Both the position numbers and the translations under genes were made by a program. From Sphaerosporella brunnea (taxonomy: Eukaryota; Ascomycota; Pezizomycetes; Pezizales; Pyronemataceae), in contig VXIS01000022.1 in NCBI GenBank assembly GCA_008704415.1, forward strand, positions 124,001 to 188,000: DNA of 64,000 nucleotides, read 5' to 3'. Positions 55,581 through 64,000 of this stretch are shown here, in pieces (the stretch's first letter is position 1; every line of letters starts with the position of its first letter). Below the pieces are notes generated by a model. It was not told where the DNA came from. It saw only the letters and a program-made list of their open reading frames with translations, and searched no databases.

Positions 55581-55639
55581 TTTATGTCCAAAACGCCCTC
55601 ACCGCCAAAACCCTTATATCAAACCCCGGCTATGTAGTT

Positions 55640-57405
55640 AATTGGCAGACCTCGATAGCTGTTGGTCTCATTGGAATGAGCTCAAACGCGCAAAGATAGG
55701 GCATTAGAAAACGCTCTTTCTTCCTCTGTTCTCAGATTTATCCCCCCATGGATGGATGTTGTGTGGGGTGGCCAAGCAGAGATCCTGCGGTTTGTGCGGT
55801 TCAAAAATAGCGGGAAGCTGTTACTCTCCATGGAATGATCTCAAAGTCGCGAATATAGGGCATTAGATGACGCGCTTTCCGCTTCTATTCTCAGATGTAT
55901 CCCCCCATTCATAGATATTGTGTGGGCTGGCCCCGAAGCGGTGCAAAAATAGATGCAAGCTTTTACTCTCAATGGAATGAGCTCAAACTTGCAAATATAG
56001 CGCATTGGAGGGCGCTCTTTCTCGCTCTATTCTCAGATTGGTCCCATAGATGGATATTGTGTGGGGTGGCCGCGCAGTGGTATTAACGCTTGTCCGGATC
56101 AAAAATGGGTGGAAGCTGTTACTCTCAACGGAATGAGCTAAAACTCGCCAATATAGTGCATTGGAGAACGCTCTTTGTGCCTCTGTTCTCAGATTTATCC
56201 CCCAATAGATGGTTGCTCTCTGGGATGGCCCCGCAGAGGTCTTGTAGCTTGTCCGGTTCAAAAAAAGCTGGAAGCTGTTACTCTCAATGGAATCAGCTGA
56301 CACTTGCATATAAAGTGCAGTAGAGGACTCTCTTTCTCCCCATGTTCACAGATTTACCCCCCCCCCCCCCGATTGATGGATGTTGGGTGGGGTGGCCGAG
56401 CAGAGGTCCTATGGTTTGTCCGGATCAAAAATAGCTGCAAGCTGTTCCTCCAGGGAATGAGCTCAAAGTCGCGAGTATAGGTAGTGATGGACATAAGCCG
56501 AGCCGACTCGAGCAGAGCCGAGCCGAGCCTGACCCTTCGGCGAGCCGAGCCGGCTCGAACCTGTTGCCTGACGAGCCGAGCTTTCGCTCGAGCCTTTTCT
56601 TGTCCCTAGCTAGGTAGGAGGAGACATCCCGTCGGCGGAGCGAAGATGAAAGTGCGGGCCCAAGGCGAGTTGATCGAGAACATTCCGTGGAATCCCAGCA
56701 GTGCAGTTGTACTGCTCACCAGCTGGCTCAATCTCAAGAGTCTTGATGACTGGGAACTTCACGGCATCAATAAGAATGAGTCTACAAACAGCTGGGATGC
56801 TGACGATGGACAGAGAGATGTTGAGGATGCTTTCAGGAGCGAGGATGAGGATGAGGATGCGGGAAAGAGCGAGCGTCAAGCCGAGGACTCGGCGGCCAGG
56901 CAGAGCGAAGGTAGGATGGCCTGTCACAGCATGAATTACTCCCAGTCGGACGTCCTTTGCCAGAGCTAACGCGGGGATGGTTCCCATGGTGTTAGTGATG
57001 GCGGCCATGATGATGGCCAGCAGCATCTGGACGACGGCGACGCCGAGGGCATGGGTACAGAGCAGGAAGCTGAGCTGGGAGGCTTTGATTCCGGATCAGA
57101 TCTGTCGGATATATGCTAGTATAGCGACGTCTCTAATGTGACTGTGTGCAAGCTCTTATCTACCGGCTCGTACATCATAAATTGCATGCCAGCTCGAGCC
57201 AAAGCTCGAGCCTTCATCATGGCTCGGCTCGGCTCGGCCTGTGTCCATCACTAAGTATAGGGCATTAGAGGACGCTCTTTCTCCCTCTGTTCTCACATTT
57301 AACACCCCATTCATAGATGTTGTGTAGGCTGGCCCCAAAGAGGTGCAAAAACGGCTGCACGCTGTTACTGTCAATGGAATGAGCTCAAACTCATAAATAT
57401 AGGAC
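55640..57405 (+). repeat. Tandem satellite, about 155-bp monomer, 7 units
   Basis: The marker GGAATGA (GGAATCA once) occurs at 55673, 55832, 55974, 56130, 56289, 56454 and 57376. Spacings are 159, 142, 156, 159 and 165. The last gap is 142 after removing the 780 bp of the insertion at 56482. Each unit also carries GTTACTCTCAATGGAATGAG, ATAGGGCATTAGA, CGCTCTTTC, TTCTCAGATTTATCCCCCCA and GTTGTGTGGGGTGGCC in order. Monomers are clearly diverged from one another. No ORF spans the units. Confidence 0.9.
56482..57253 (+). mobile_element. hAT-like element, family A, copy 3, inside the satellite
   Basis: Ends TAGTGATGGACATAAGCCG and GTGTCCATCACTA, with perfect target duplication AGTATAGG (56474-56481 and 57254-57261). 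The plus strand codes for the family peptide: MKVRAQGELIENIPWNPSSA, an acidic stretch EDEDEDAGKSERQAEDS, and near 57085 FDSGSDLSDIC before the stop. It is the reverse orientation of copy 1 at 8629. Truncated and without a catalytic core, it needs a transposase supplied in trans. Confidence 0.93.
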
Positions 57406-57413
57406 GGGGTCTG

Positions 57414-58070
57414 GTGCCACAGAAAGCACCTAGAACAAACGCGGCGGCCTTTTTGTTGTCGCAACATCCTTTGACCGAGTTATCCATGGCGTTTGATATG
57501 AGTAGACGCGCCCGTGGGTGGCAGAGGTGCAAGACTAAGAAGCCTCGGAAACCAGGGAGAAGGCCAGCGTCGAGACCCCATTCGTCACAGTCTTCGTGCA
57601 TGTCGGTAACGGGATGGCCGGCAGAAGTCTCAACCACTGCAGCGCGCACGTGGGTGGTAAAGGTGGAAGACAACGGGTCTCTCCAGAAGGCTCTGCAACC
57701 AGAGAAGGCCAGCGCAGAGCTTCCATTCGCCACGGTCTTCGTCCACGTCGAGAACAGCATGGCGGCTGAAGTCTCGTTGGTGATAGTGCGGCCACGATTC
57801 CGCAGGCGTGGCATTGACGGTTGGCAGTCTGCTCATATTCTGCACTGGCATTGGCGATGACCTGATTGACCGTGTTCGTGCAGCTGAGCACACCGCCATC
57901 TTGCTTCAGCTTTCTCTGCGAACTGATTCTTCTGTCGTGCGTAAACGATTCCTTGGGTTCCAGCTGCCAATAACCACAGCCCCGGGTTTTTCGTCGAGCG
58001 CCTTTCTTTGCGCCGTCTGGCTGCAGCAGCTGCAGTTGTTTTATGCCGACAATTCAGGCTTTCGGTGAGC
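57414..58070 (-). pseudogene. Copy B of an unrecognised protein family
   Basis: Minus-strand pieces in several frames align with copy A at 60034-60618. Near 57900-57850 the sequence reads RKLKQDGGVLSCTNTVNQVI followed by ANASAEYEQT, against GRLRTDSSRMVLSFTNSVHE and AIRNSS in copy A. Further on comes (D/E)EW, then LDAGLLPGFRGFLVLHLCHP and RARLL, against QLYAGLLPTGRAFF and YHPRARL. Two diverged ~165-bp units repeat here (about 57508-57640 and 57650-57790). Frames shift repeatedly. No domain is recognised; the YHPRARL and TNxVxxxI motifs could serve as search seeds. Confidence 0.5.
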
Positions 58071-58285
58071 TACAAATCGTTTCTCATCTGATCCATAGAA
58101 CGATTCTCCGAGCATAACCCCCACAACTTCAAGTTCTGTCGCTGCACCGTCCTGTCCGTTGCAACTCAAAGATTTTCCATCGTAACTCCTCAAAAAGCTG
58201 GAACCATCAGAGTGTGTTTTGTCTTCGGAGCGACTTTTGTCTCGTCACTTTCATCTCCAGCCGAACGACTCTGTCGGCATACTTC

Positions 58286-58593
58286 TAGATCTGTGCACGG
58301 GTCGGGGCGCCCCAACGGCGCACGAGGCTCGAAGAGGAGGAAAAAGCCTCGCCGCGCCCCGGCCACCTCGTCGCTGTCCCGGCCACCCTGTCGCTGCCGC
58401 GGCCGCCCCTTCAGAACCCCGGTCCTCCCGGTGCTCCTGATACACGCCGCCGCGGTTATGCCTCGTCACACCGCGATGACCCCGCCCAACCCCGATCACC
58501 CCGTTGCGCCCCGGTGCACCCCGCGCTGCCCCGGCCCACCTCGTCGCACCCCGCCCGCCCGCGCCCAGACCCGTTCCCCCGTGCACAGCTCTA
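58286..58593. mobile_element. GC-rich hAT-type MITE, family E, copy 3
   Basis: 308 bp, starting TAGATCTGTGCACGGG and ending CCCGTGCACAGCTCTA, with a perfect 8-bp target duplication CATACTTC (58278-58285 and 58594-58601). The interior is C-rich on the plus strand with CCCCG-type short repeats. Confidence 0.93.
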
Positions 58594-59035
58594 CATACTT
58601 CTGGTGAATTTGTCCGTGCCCAATCGCAACTTCAACGCCATCATCGAGCGTGCAGACTGCCTGAACGAACACCACCTTCCGGAAGGCACCGCGGCCCGTG
58701 GATCACCAACACGTGGTGCATCAACTGCTCCATGGTGTCTGTATTGAACCTCGAAATGTGAACGCGAGTCAGTATAACGTCTGTTTCGCCGGTATCTTGT
58801 CGAGTAAGCATGACGGTGGTTGGCAGTGCATCATCCGGCAGCTGACCAAGGTGTGCATCTTGGAGCCGCTGAACAAGAGCAGGAATCTGGTGCTGATCAA
58901 GAGCAGGAATCTGGGGCTGATCAAGAGCAGGAATCTGGGGCTGAACAAGAGCAGGAATCTGGGCACCGTGAGGCGCAGGGGTCCTCACAACGGGTGGGAC
59001 ATCGCATCAACTCCTGCATGGTGTCTGTCTTGAAG
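58594..59035 (-). pseudogene. Repeat-domain gene segment with 8-aa tandem repeats
   Basis: The minus frame 58988-58641 reads through four copies of an 8-residue unit PQIPALDQ (24-bp DNA repeats at 58872-58967), then QRLQDAHLGQLPDDALPTTV, TGETDVILTRVHISRFNTDT and MEQLMHHVLVIHG. A second, partial unit of the same domain lies upstream on the strand: AQVPALAQRLQETHLGWLPD at about 59410-59330 and VHIASFKTDTMQELM at about 59045-58998, split by the MITE at 59036-59325. Function unknown. It appears to be the downstream part of the same gene family as copies A and B. Confidence 0.55.
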
Positions 59036-59325
59036 CTCGCAATGTGCACGGGGCGCGACGGGGCGGTGACCGCCTCAACGGACCTCGATCCACCCCACCC
59101 CGCCCCGGCCGCCCCGTCGACAACCCGGCGACCGGCCACCCCGGATATTACATAATGCCAGGTGTCTACCGGAGACGCCGTGTGCTTGAATTCCACAGTT
59201 AGATAAACATCCTGTGTGCCAATTGGACGGGGAAGTGTACCTGCTCTCATTGCCGCCCCGAGATTCGCCGTCGTGCCCCGGTGCACCCCGCCCTGCCCCC
59301 ACTCGTCGCCCCGTGCACCGCACTG
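59036..59325. mobile_element. GC-rich hAT-type MITE, family E, copy 4
   Basis: Left side ATGTGCACGGGGCGCGACGG, right side CCCCGTGCACCGCACTG, with the family's interior including the segment shared with copies 1 and 2 (59160-59235). No target duplication was seen, and the left terminus is eroded. It splits a coding unit of the minus-strand gene. Confidence 0.75.
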
Positions 59326-59472
59326 ATCATCTGGCAGCCAACCAAGGTGCGTCTCTTGGAGACGCTGAGCAAGCGCAGGAACCTGTGCACCCTGAGGCGA
59401 GGGGCCCTGACAACGCGCTGGGCGCGCACTTCAGGCTGCTCAGGTTCTTGAATCGGGGGTGGCACTGGACCA

Positions 59473-60033
59473 CAGGGCTGCCAATAGACCGGCCAGTCCG
59501 GCTTTGGGCGAGGTCTGAACCCGTTTCAAATCAACGGGCTTTTCAAATCGAGGCCCGTTTGGACCAGGCATTTTGGACCGAGATCCAGGTGCCCACGAGC
59601 GCCGGGTGGGCTGCGTTATATGCAGGCGCTCACCGGGCCCACCAGGCACCCGAAGCATCTACCATTCTTTCGACTAACACAAATACCCAGAGTGTCTCGG
59701 CATACCGGAAACCGACTAGGGATGCCGAAATGAGACCGCCACATGAATACGTCCTCGGCGACCACGGAATAGCCACGGCGTAGAGGGTATCCCGGAATAC
59801 CGATAACCGGTCAGGGATGCCAGGGTTTCGACCACTGAGTGTGTTCGCAGATTGCCCCGTGATCGGCACCATCGATACACCGGCACAATCGGCACCCAAA
59901 GGCGCCTGTCAGGCATCCACACATTGAGAACGTCGCCCGGAGCCTATCCGAGAAGCGCGACACGCGCCCCAGGCCGGCCTACTTTGTGGGGCCCCATTTG
60001 CCCCGCGGGCCGGCCCGTCCATTGGCACCCCTG
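59473..60033. mobile_element. hAT MITE, family D, copy 3
   Basis: Termini CAGGGCTGCCAATAGACCGG and GGCCCGTCCATTGGCACCCC followed by TG are diverged from copies 1 and 2, but the 8-bp target duplication CTGGACCA is perfect (59465-59472 and 60034-60041). 561 bp; the middle is unlike copies 1 and 2. Removing it joins a proline-rich reading frame of the minus-strand gene (DNAGP with VPPPIQEPEQPEV). Confidence 0.9.
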
Positions 60034-60618
60034 CTGGACCAGCGTTGTCTTGACCGTCGTTGTCTTGTCCTCTATCCTCCACGGCGTCCGGCACGGCCCG
60101 TATGTAGAACAACAGAATCGGACTCTGGTTCTGGCACATCGTGTCCAGGATCATGTCGCACGGCAGACGCGCACGCGGGTGGTAAACCTGGAACGCGTCA
60201 CCGTCCCGGAAAAACGCTCTCCCAGTAGGAAGAAGACCCGCGTAGAGCTGCCGGTCACCACTCCTCATCCACTTCGGCAACGATGTGATGCGCTGCAGGT
60301 GGCTCGACAAGAAGAATGCCGTGGTCGTTGAACTGCTTCGTGGTGGTCACCATCTGTGTGGCGAACGTTCCACACGTCGCGCAGGCACTGTTGGAAGCGC
60401 CTCGGACCCGTTGCTGGAATTCCTAATAGCTTCGTGAACCGAGTTTGTGAAAGACAGCACCATCCGCGAGCTGTCCGTCCTGAGCCTGCCTTTGTGCAGC
60501 GCGCACTCAGTGGCGGCTAGGATCTGCTCGTTTGGCTGGGGCGTGAGGCACTGCACCAGCTTCGGCGCGTTCCCAACCAGGTCGAGGGTGTTGCCGGGAT
60601 ATTTGATTTCGCCAACCT
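60034..60618 (-). pseudogene. Copy A of an unrecognised protein family
   Basis: Minus strand from about 60616, just after a good acceptor (TTATTTAG): GEIKYPGNTLDLVGNAPKLV, then PQPNEQILAATECALHKGRL and MVLSFTNSVHEAIRNSS. It changes frame near 60395 to ACATCGTFATQMVTTTKQFN, then DHGILLVEPPAAHHIVAEVD and EEW, and again near 60260 to LYAGLLPTGRAFFRDGDAFQ and VYHPRARL. The order and motifs match copy B at 57414-58070. Frameshifts and the hAT insertion at its downstream end make it a pseudogene unless introns explain the shifts. No known family was recognised. Confidence 0.5.
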
Positions 60619-60886
60619 AAATAAGAGCTGAGCGCAGTCTTACATGGTCGAAGAGGATCATGCTGTGGTGGGTTTGTCTGGGGTGATTCCATGGTCGCGG
60701 GGGGGACTTACTGTTCGCCTGTTCGCTAGGCTGCGATGCATTTGCTCAGCGAGTTAATGTGCACTTGGGTAGCAGTTGTTGCGTCGCCACTGTGGACAAG
60801 CTGTTGGGCTTCGCGACCCTACTGGGTGGCTGACGTTCCGTTCATGGTTGGCTGGCAGGTGTTGCTCCTCGCGATGGGGTTGCAAG
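60619..60886. other. Possible 5' region of copy A
   Basis: A minus-strand ATG at 60692 opens a short frame (MESPQTNPPQHDPLRP), but GTAAGA to the acceptor is only 27 nt, too short for an intron, so no first exon can be defined. Confidence 0.25.
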
Positions 60887-60894
60887 ACGGTGGG

Positions 60895-61202
60895 TAGAGC
60901 TGTGCACGGGGCGACGGGTTGCGGCGCGTGCAGGCGGGGCGCGACGAGGTAGGCCCAGGCAGGGCGAGGTGCACCGGGGCGGGACGTGGCGCACCGCGGC
61001 GCGATGGAGTGACCGGGGTCGGGCGGGGTCATCGGGGTGTGACGGGGTATCGCCGCGCCGGCGTGTATGTCGAGCATCGGGGTGGCCGGGTTGTTGACGG
61101 GGCGGCCGGGGCGCGGCGGGGTGGATCGGGGTACGTCGAGGCGGTTGCTGCCCCGTCGCGCCCCGTGTCCCGTGGAGGCGCCCCGATCCGTGCACAGCAG
61201 TA
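60895..61202. mobile_element. GC-rich hAT-type MITE, family E, copy 5
   Basis: 308 bp, exactly the length of copy 3. Starts TAGAGCTGTGCACGGGG and ends CCGTGCACAGCAGTA. The flanks ACGGTGGG (60887-60894) and ACGGTGGT (61203-61210) agree at 7 of 8. The right half (61079-61195) is close to 5540-5660 in copy 1. Confidence 0.9.
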
Positions 61203-61210
61203 ACGGTGGT

Positions 61211-61909
61211 GGCGCGTCCAAGGGATGCAACCGGCTAAGATAGATGGGAGGTAGAGCAGATGGATGGGAGGTTCAGGAGAGCTGGTGTTTGGTTTGCTTT
61301 ATGTCATTTTTATCTGTGAGGCTCTGTCACTACGATATACTCCTACTCCTCTTTGCATCGCGTGCTATCACTCTCGGCGGTGCTTCCATGACAAGTGAGG
61401 CTTCGAAAAGACTCTCAAACGGCTCGTATCTCACTTGGTTGCCGATACGCGGCTGGAAATTGTACAAGTCATCGGGCAGGCTGGAATTCAGGTAACCATA
61501 TGGATTCGTGACCCCCGGCTCCTTCCAAATTGCTGACCCCCACCTCACCAGCCTCGCCTCAAACAGCTTCAGCCTGTCTCTAGTGAACGAAGCAATCGAA
61601 AAAATCTCTACAAATCACGTATGTCTAAGTCTCCACTTGGGGCACGATGGCGATTACACCCCTGTGAAACTGAAAATGCGCTCTGCGTGATTGGAAGCAA
61701 ACGTTATGCCACCGCTGAGGCATTTCCGGAGAAAGTGGGGCAGATGGCCTCGGTCGTCATGTTGCATGTACAGATTGTTTTCGGCGGCTGCGTAGTGTGG
61801 TTGTGTTACAGAGGGCGCACAGGGCATTCGATACACTGATTATTGCACGGTTCCATTCTCATCCACTAATCACGCATCAGGTCTACTGCACCCATTGATT
61901 CCACTCCGG
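61211..61909. other. Gap: nothing recognised
   Basis: Plus frames 61244-61495 and 61508-61690 are open but unremarkable. Some of this may belong to the terminal region of the DIRS-like element. Confidence 0.35.
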
Positions 61910-62006
61910 GAGTCCACTTTTGCTGCCCACCGTTTTGGATTCTTCTCTTGAGCTTAATCTGAGTCCACTTTTGCTGCCCACCGTTTCGGATTCTTTTCTT
62001 GAGCTT
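61910..62006 (+). repeat. Two-unit direct repeat, 51-bp period
   Basis: GAGTCCACTTTTGCTGCCCA through TCTTGAGCTT at 61910-61955 recurs at 61961-62006 with about two differences. It lies just beyond the 3' end of the DIRS-like element, where such elements carry their split or inverted terminal repeats. Confidence 0.85.
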
Positions 62007-62101
62007 CTGCGCAACCCATGAAATATTTAGCCTGCCCCGAAGCACATCAAGATTTTCCCTGAGTATTCACTGCTCATTTTGTTCGGTAGGGCCTACGCTG
62101 C

Positions 62102-63196
62102 TCAAATTGTGACTAGTCTATTCTCCGCAGCGGGGAGGGATAAAAGTACAGTATTAAGAAAGCAACCAGAAGACCAAACATCGAAAAAGGAAACCATACA
62201 AGAGACCGAAACCTGAATCACACATCTGCAAAAGTTGCCCCTAGCCCGGCAGAACCGTGTCCGGAGGCTGAGCTTCGGGAACCCCCGGCCCACGCCCGTA
62301 GCCCAGTGCCGGGCTGAACTCCTCCAAACCCCACCCAAGCGCGACCCGTAGAGGAGAGACGAAGAGGAGCCACAACAGGCGAAATGAGCGGCGGCGGCAG
62401 CACTAGTTAGGACGATTCCTCCTGGGGAGTCTCTGGACTGGAGCGGCGGCGGGAACCGGAGCGGTGACCTGGGTCGCTGGAGCCATGCTGCGTTGTAGCC
62501 TACGTGACATACCCAGCAGCTGCTCAGGGTGGGCCTCAATATGTCGTTTATAGACTGCAAGCGCCCCAGCAATTGTATCTCATGGTCGGTCAGTCCAGCG
62601 ATGCGTGCAATAGTGGCTGCGCCTCCTCTGAAGGAGTGTCCGGAGTAGTGGCCAGCAATCGCGCGGTAGGTCAACCATAGGCGCAGGGAACGTACAACAT
62701 AGTCCCGGGAAAATGGCTGGTTATTGGGGCGGGTGAAGAGCGATGCCAACCCTCCGTGGTCAAGACAAGGAGGTTTCGAATGGCAGCCAGCAGGCATGCC
62801 AGATCGAAGGAGGGAGAGATGGTGAGTGTTACGCCAACTCAAGGGGTCTGTTTTTGGGCTAGGTAGGGTGAGCAGCAAGCGATCGGCTTGAATGTTAACT
62901 GAACGCCAGATAAGTTGCCAGCGGGTAAACTCCAATGGATCAGTGTATTCTGTCCTGGTGAACTCGCTAACTTGGAGGAACGCCACAAATGGGAGGCAGA
63001 AGGCAGCGTTGAGGTTGGCCTGCATGGTGTCGGTACGCCAGCGGGGGAGACATTGCAGGATATTGTGGAGGACATCGCGGTTAATGGGTAGGCGTTCCCG
63101 GGTACCTGCCTGTACATGAAAACGCCGGGCGCCCTGAATTATCCGGTGAAAACGGCTGGTCGAAGATGCCGTCGATTGGCAGCGCCATATCAACAT
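62102..63196 (-). pseudogene. Tyrosine recombinase of the DIRS-like element
   Basis: Core-binding part: NTRKTYNTGRRSYTTYVALN (about 63380) and KPRTIKSYITGLRSLHVDMA (about 63230-63180) in one frame. Near 63150 reading passes to the frame ending at 62102. There the catalytic part reads FVAFLQVSEFT, where the family's first catalytic Arg (FLRxSE) is Gln, then LLTLPSPKTDPL (Lys on the beta hairpin), HSFRGGAATIARIAG (the His-x2-Arg box, with the common second Arg as Gly) and LGRLQSINDILRPTL, where the nucleophilic Tyr is not seen at the usual place. The ~120 residues after that are Ser/Pro/Gly-rich and probably non-coding. Not functional. Confidence 0.85.
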
Positions 63197-64000
63197 GCAA
63201 GCTACGAAGGCCGGTAATATAGCTCTTTATAGTCCTTGGCTTGACCCTGCCTCCCAGGAATGCCACCCAGTTGCAGATGAGCAGTACAGTGGCTGGGAAG
63301 GGGCGGGCGTTGTGTTCGTTCAGTGCAACGTAGGTTGTGTAGCTGCGCCGCCCGGTGTTGTAGGTCTTGCGAGTATTCTGGCTAAGTCCCTACCAGAGGT
63401 AGCCGGCAGCTGGCCGGCTGAGCTCAGGAAGGTCGCGGTACCAGCTGGGGGGGGGGGTCGGCACAGGGCATCGTGGGGTCCGGAGTGCGGCCTGTGTCAA
63501 CATAGCTGAAATGTCAGCGATCTTTCTTCACTCGTGGCGGCTGAGGATATCTGCGAGGATGTTTTCATCTGTGGGCATCCAGCGGGGCACCAATTCGATA
63601 TCACAAGCGGCGGCTACAACGAGGAGTTTGCGCAGCCGCTCCATAGCTTTACCGCAAATTGAGTGCTTGGTTAAGCCTCAAACAACGGCGGTGTTGTCTA
63701 TAAATAAGAAGAGTCTTTTGCCGTCTAGGAGCTGAGGGCCCCATAGCTCGATTGCTTTAAGTGCGGCCATCATTTCTTTGGCGTTGATGTGCTTGTCCCG
63801 GTAGTGACGAGGAATGCGGGCGCTGAAGGGATGCCTGGGCTCAACGGGATGCAGCAGTTCGTCCATGGCCTGAAGCAGATACCCTCCAATGCCCTTCCTT
63901 CCCACTGCGTCGGTCCAGATGAACACCTCCTCTCTGGTTGGACGTATAATGCTGATACCTGACCACTGCGGTAGAAAGGCAAGCCACCAGCGGAGGTCTT
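63197..64000 (-). pseudogene. RT end and RNase H of the DIRS-like element
   Basis: The same minus frame is readable from the window edge to about 63197: VFIWTDAVGRKGIGGYLL (first Asp), KHINAKEMMAALKAIELWGP (Glu), LFLFIDNTAVV (second Asp), then a TGA at 63678-63680, GLTKHSICGKAMERLRKLLV, ACDIELVPRWMPTDENILAD and ILSRHE, another TGA, and a TAG after AAGYLW. Two TGA and one TAG lie where CGA and CAG would be natural, i.e. C-to-T changes. The frame then runs into the recombinase N-terminus. Incomplete at the window edge. Confidence 0.8.

Larger units (their letters stand above)
62102..64000 (-). mobile_element. DIRS/Ngaro-like retroelement, 3' part
   Basis: Order on the minus strand: end of RT (DLRWWLAFLPQWSGISIIRP, at the window edge), RNase H, N-terminal and catalytic parts of a tyrosine recombinase, then a short 3' region. 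This RT-RNase H-recombinase order without integrase is diagnostic of DIRS-order elements, which integrate a circular intermediate without target duplication. The 5' half lies outside the window. Stops and one frameshift show it is inactive. Confidence 0.85.

Noticed and set aside
58872..58967. CRISPR-like array (four 24-bp units)
   Set aside because: The units are contiguous with no spacers and encode PQIPALDQ in frame with flanking coding sequence.
60624..60692. First exon of copy A joined by GTAAGA to TTTAG
   Set aside because: The implied intron is 27 nt, well below the minimum size seen in the supported gene models (51 nt).

Overview
The window looks like a transposon-choked stretch of a fungal nuclear genome. 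Three things point there: short introns of 51-65 nt with GTGAGT/GTAAGA-type donors and YTNAY-type branch sites, pyrimidine-rich TATA promoters, and LINEs whose ORF2 runs endonuclease, RT, RNase H, Cys/His motif as in Tad-like fungal elements. A DIRS/Ngaro-like tyrosine-recombinase retroelement is also present. I cannot resolve the phylum. Intact genes are few. Most of the DNA is nested mobile elements and decayed coding sequence. Several in-frame stops are C-to-T or G-to-A changes in CpA/TpG context (CAA to TAA, TGG to TGA or TAG), as repeat-induced point mutation would leave, but this was not measured statistically.

Layout. 0.8-3.0 kb: an AT-hook repeat protein gene with a TATA promoter and an exact internal duplication. 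3.1-4.5 kb: a decayed minus-strand gene. 5.1-7.6 kb: two copies of a GC-rich MITE flanking a LINE 3' fragment. 8-11.4 kb: a small spliced gene candidate, a hAT-like element and an acidic protein ORF. 11.7-13.7 kb: a foldback MITE, a decayed gene with a hydrophobic C-terminus, and a three-exon gene between inverted repeats. 14-22 kb: a decayed coiled-coil gene, two hAT-like elements and about 5 kb without a confident gene. 22.6-30.5 kb: an almost full-length but broken LINE, interrupted by two hAT-like elements with perfect 8-bp target duplications. 31-38.7 kb: LINE and gag-like fragments, a Tc1/mariner relic, a pair of tRNA-derived SINE-like copies and a 1.47-kb element with perfect 40-bp terminal inverted repeats. 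38.7-51 kb: a lower-GC region holding one clearly intact spliced gene (95-aa ubiquitin-like protein) and many ambiguous short ORFs. 51-55.6 kb: a hAT MITE, a LINE fragment with a readable RNase H domain and a decayed repeated gene. 55.6-57.4 kb: a ~155-bp satellite split by a hAT-like insertion. 57.4-61.2 kb: a duplicated unrecognised minus-strand gene family broken by five MITE or hAT insertions. 61.9-64 kb: the DIRS-like element, running off the window.

Few of these genes can be tied into a pathway. The main story is structural: at least five hAT-like non-autonomous families (8-bp target duplications), six LINE 3' ends sharing a GGCCGC/GCGGCC hairpin, and insertion order that can be read from nesting. 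The best host gene models are the AT-hook gene (867-2972), the ubiquitin-like gene (41094-41492) and the 170-codon gene between inverted repeats (12874-13507).
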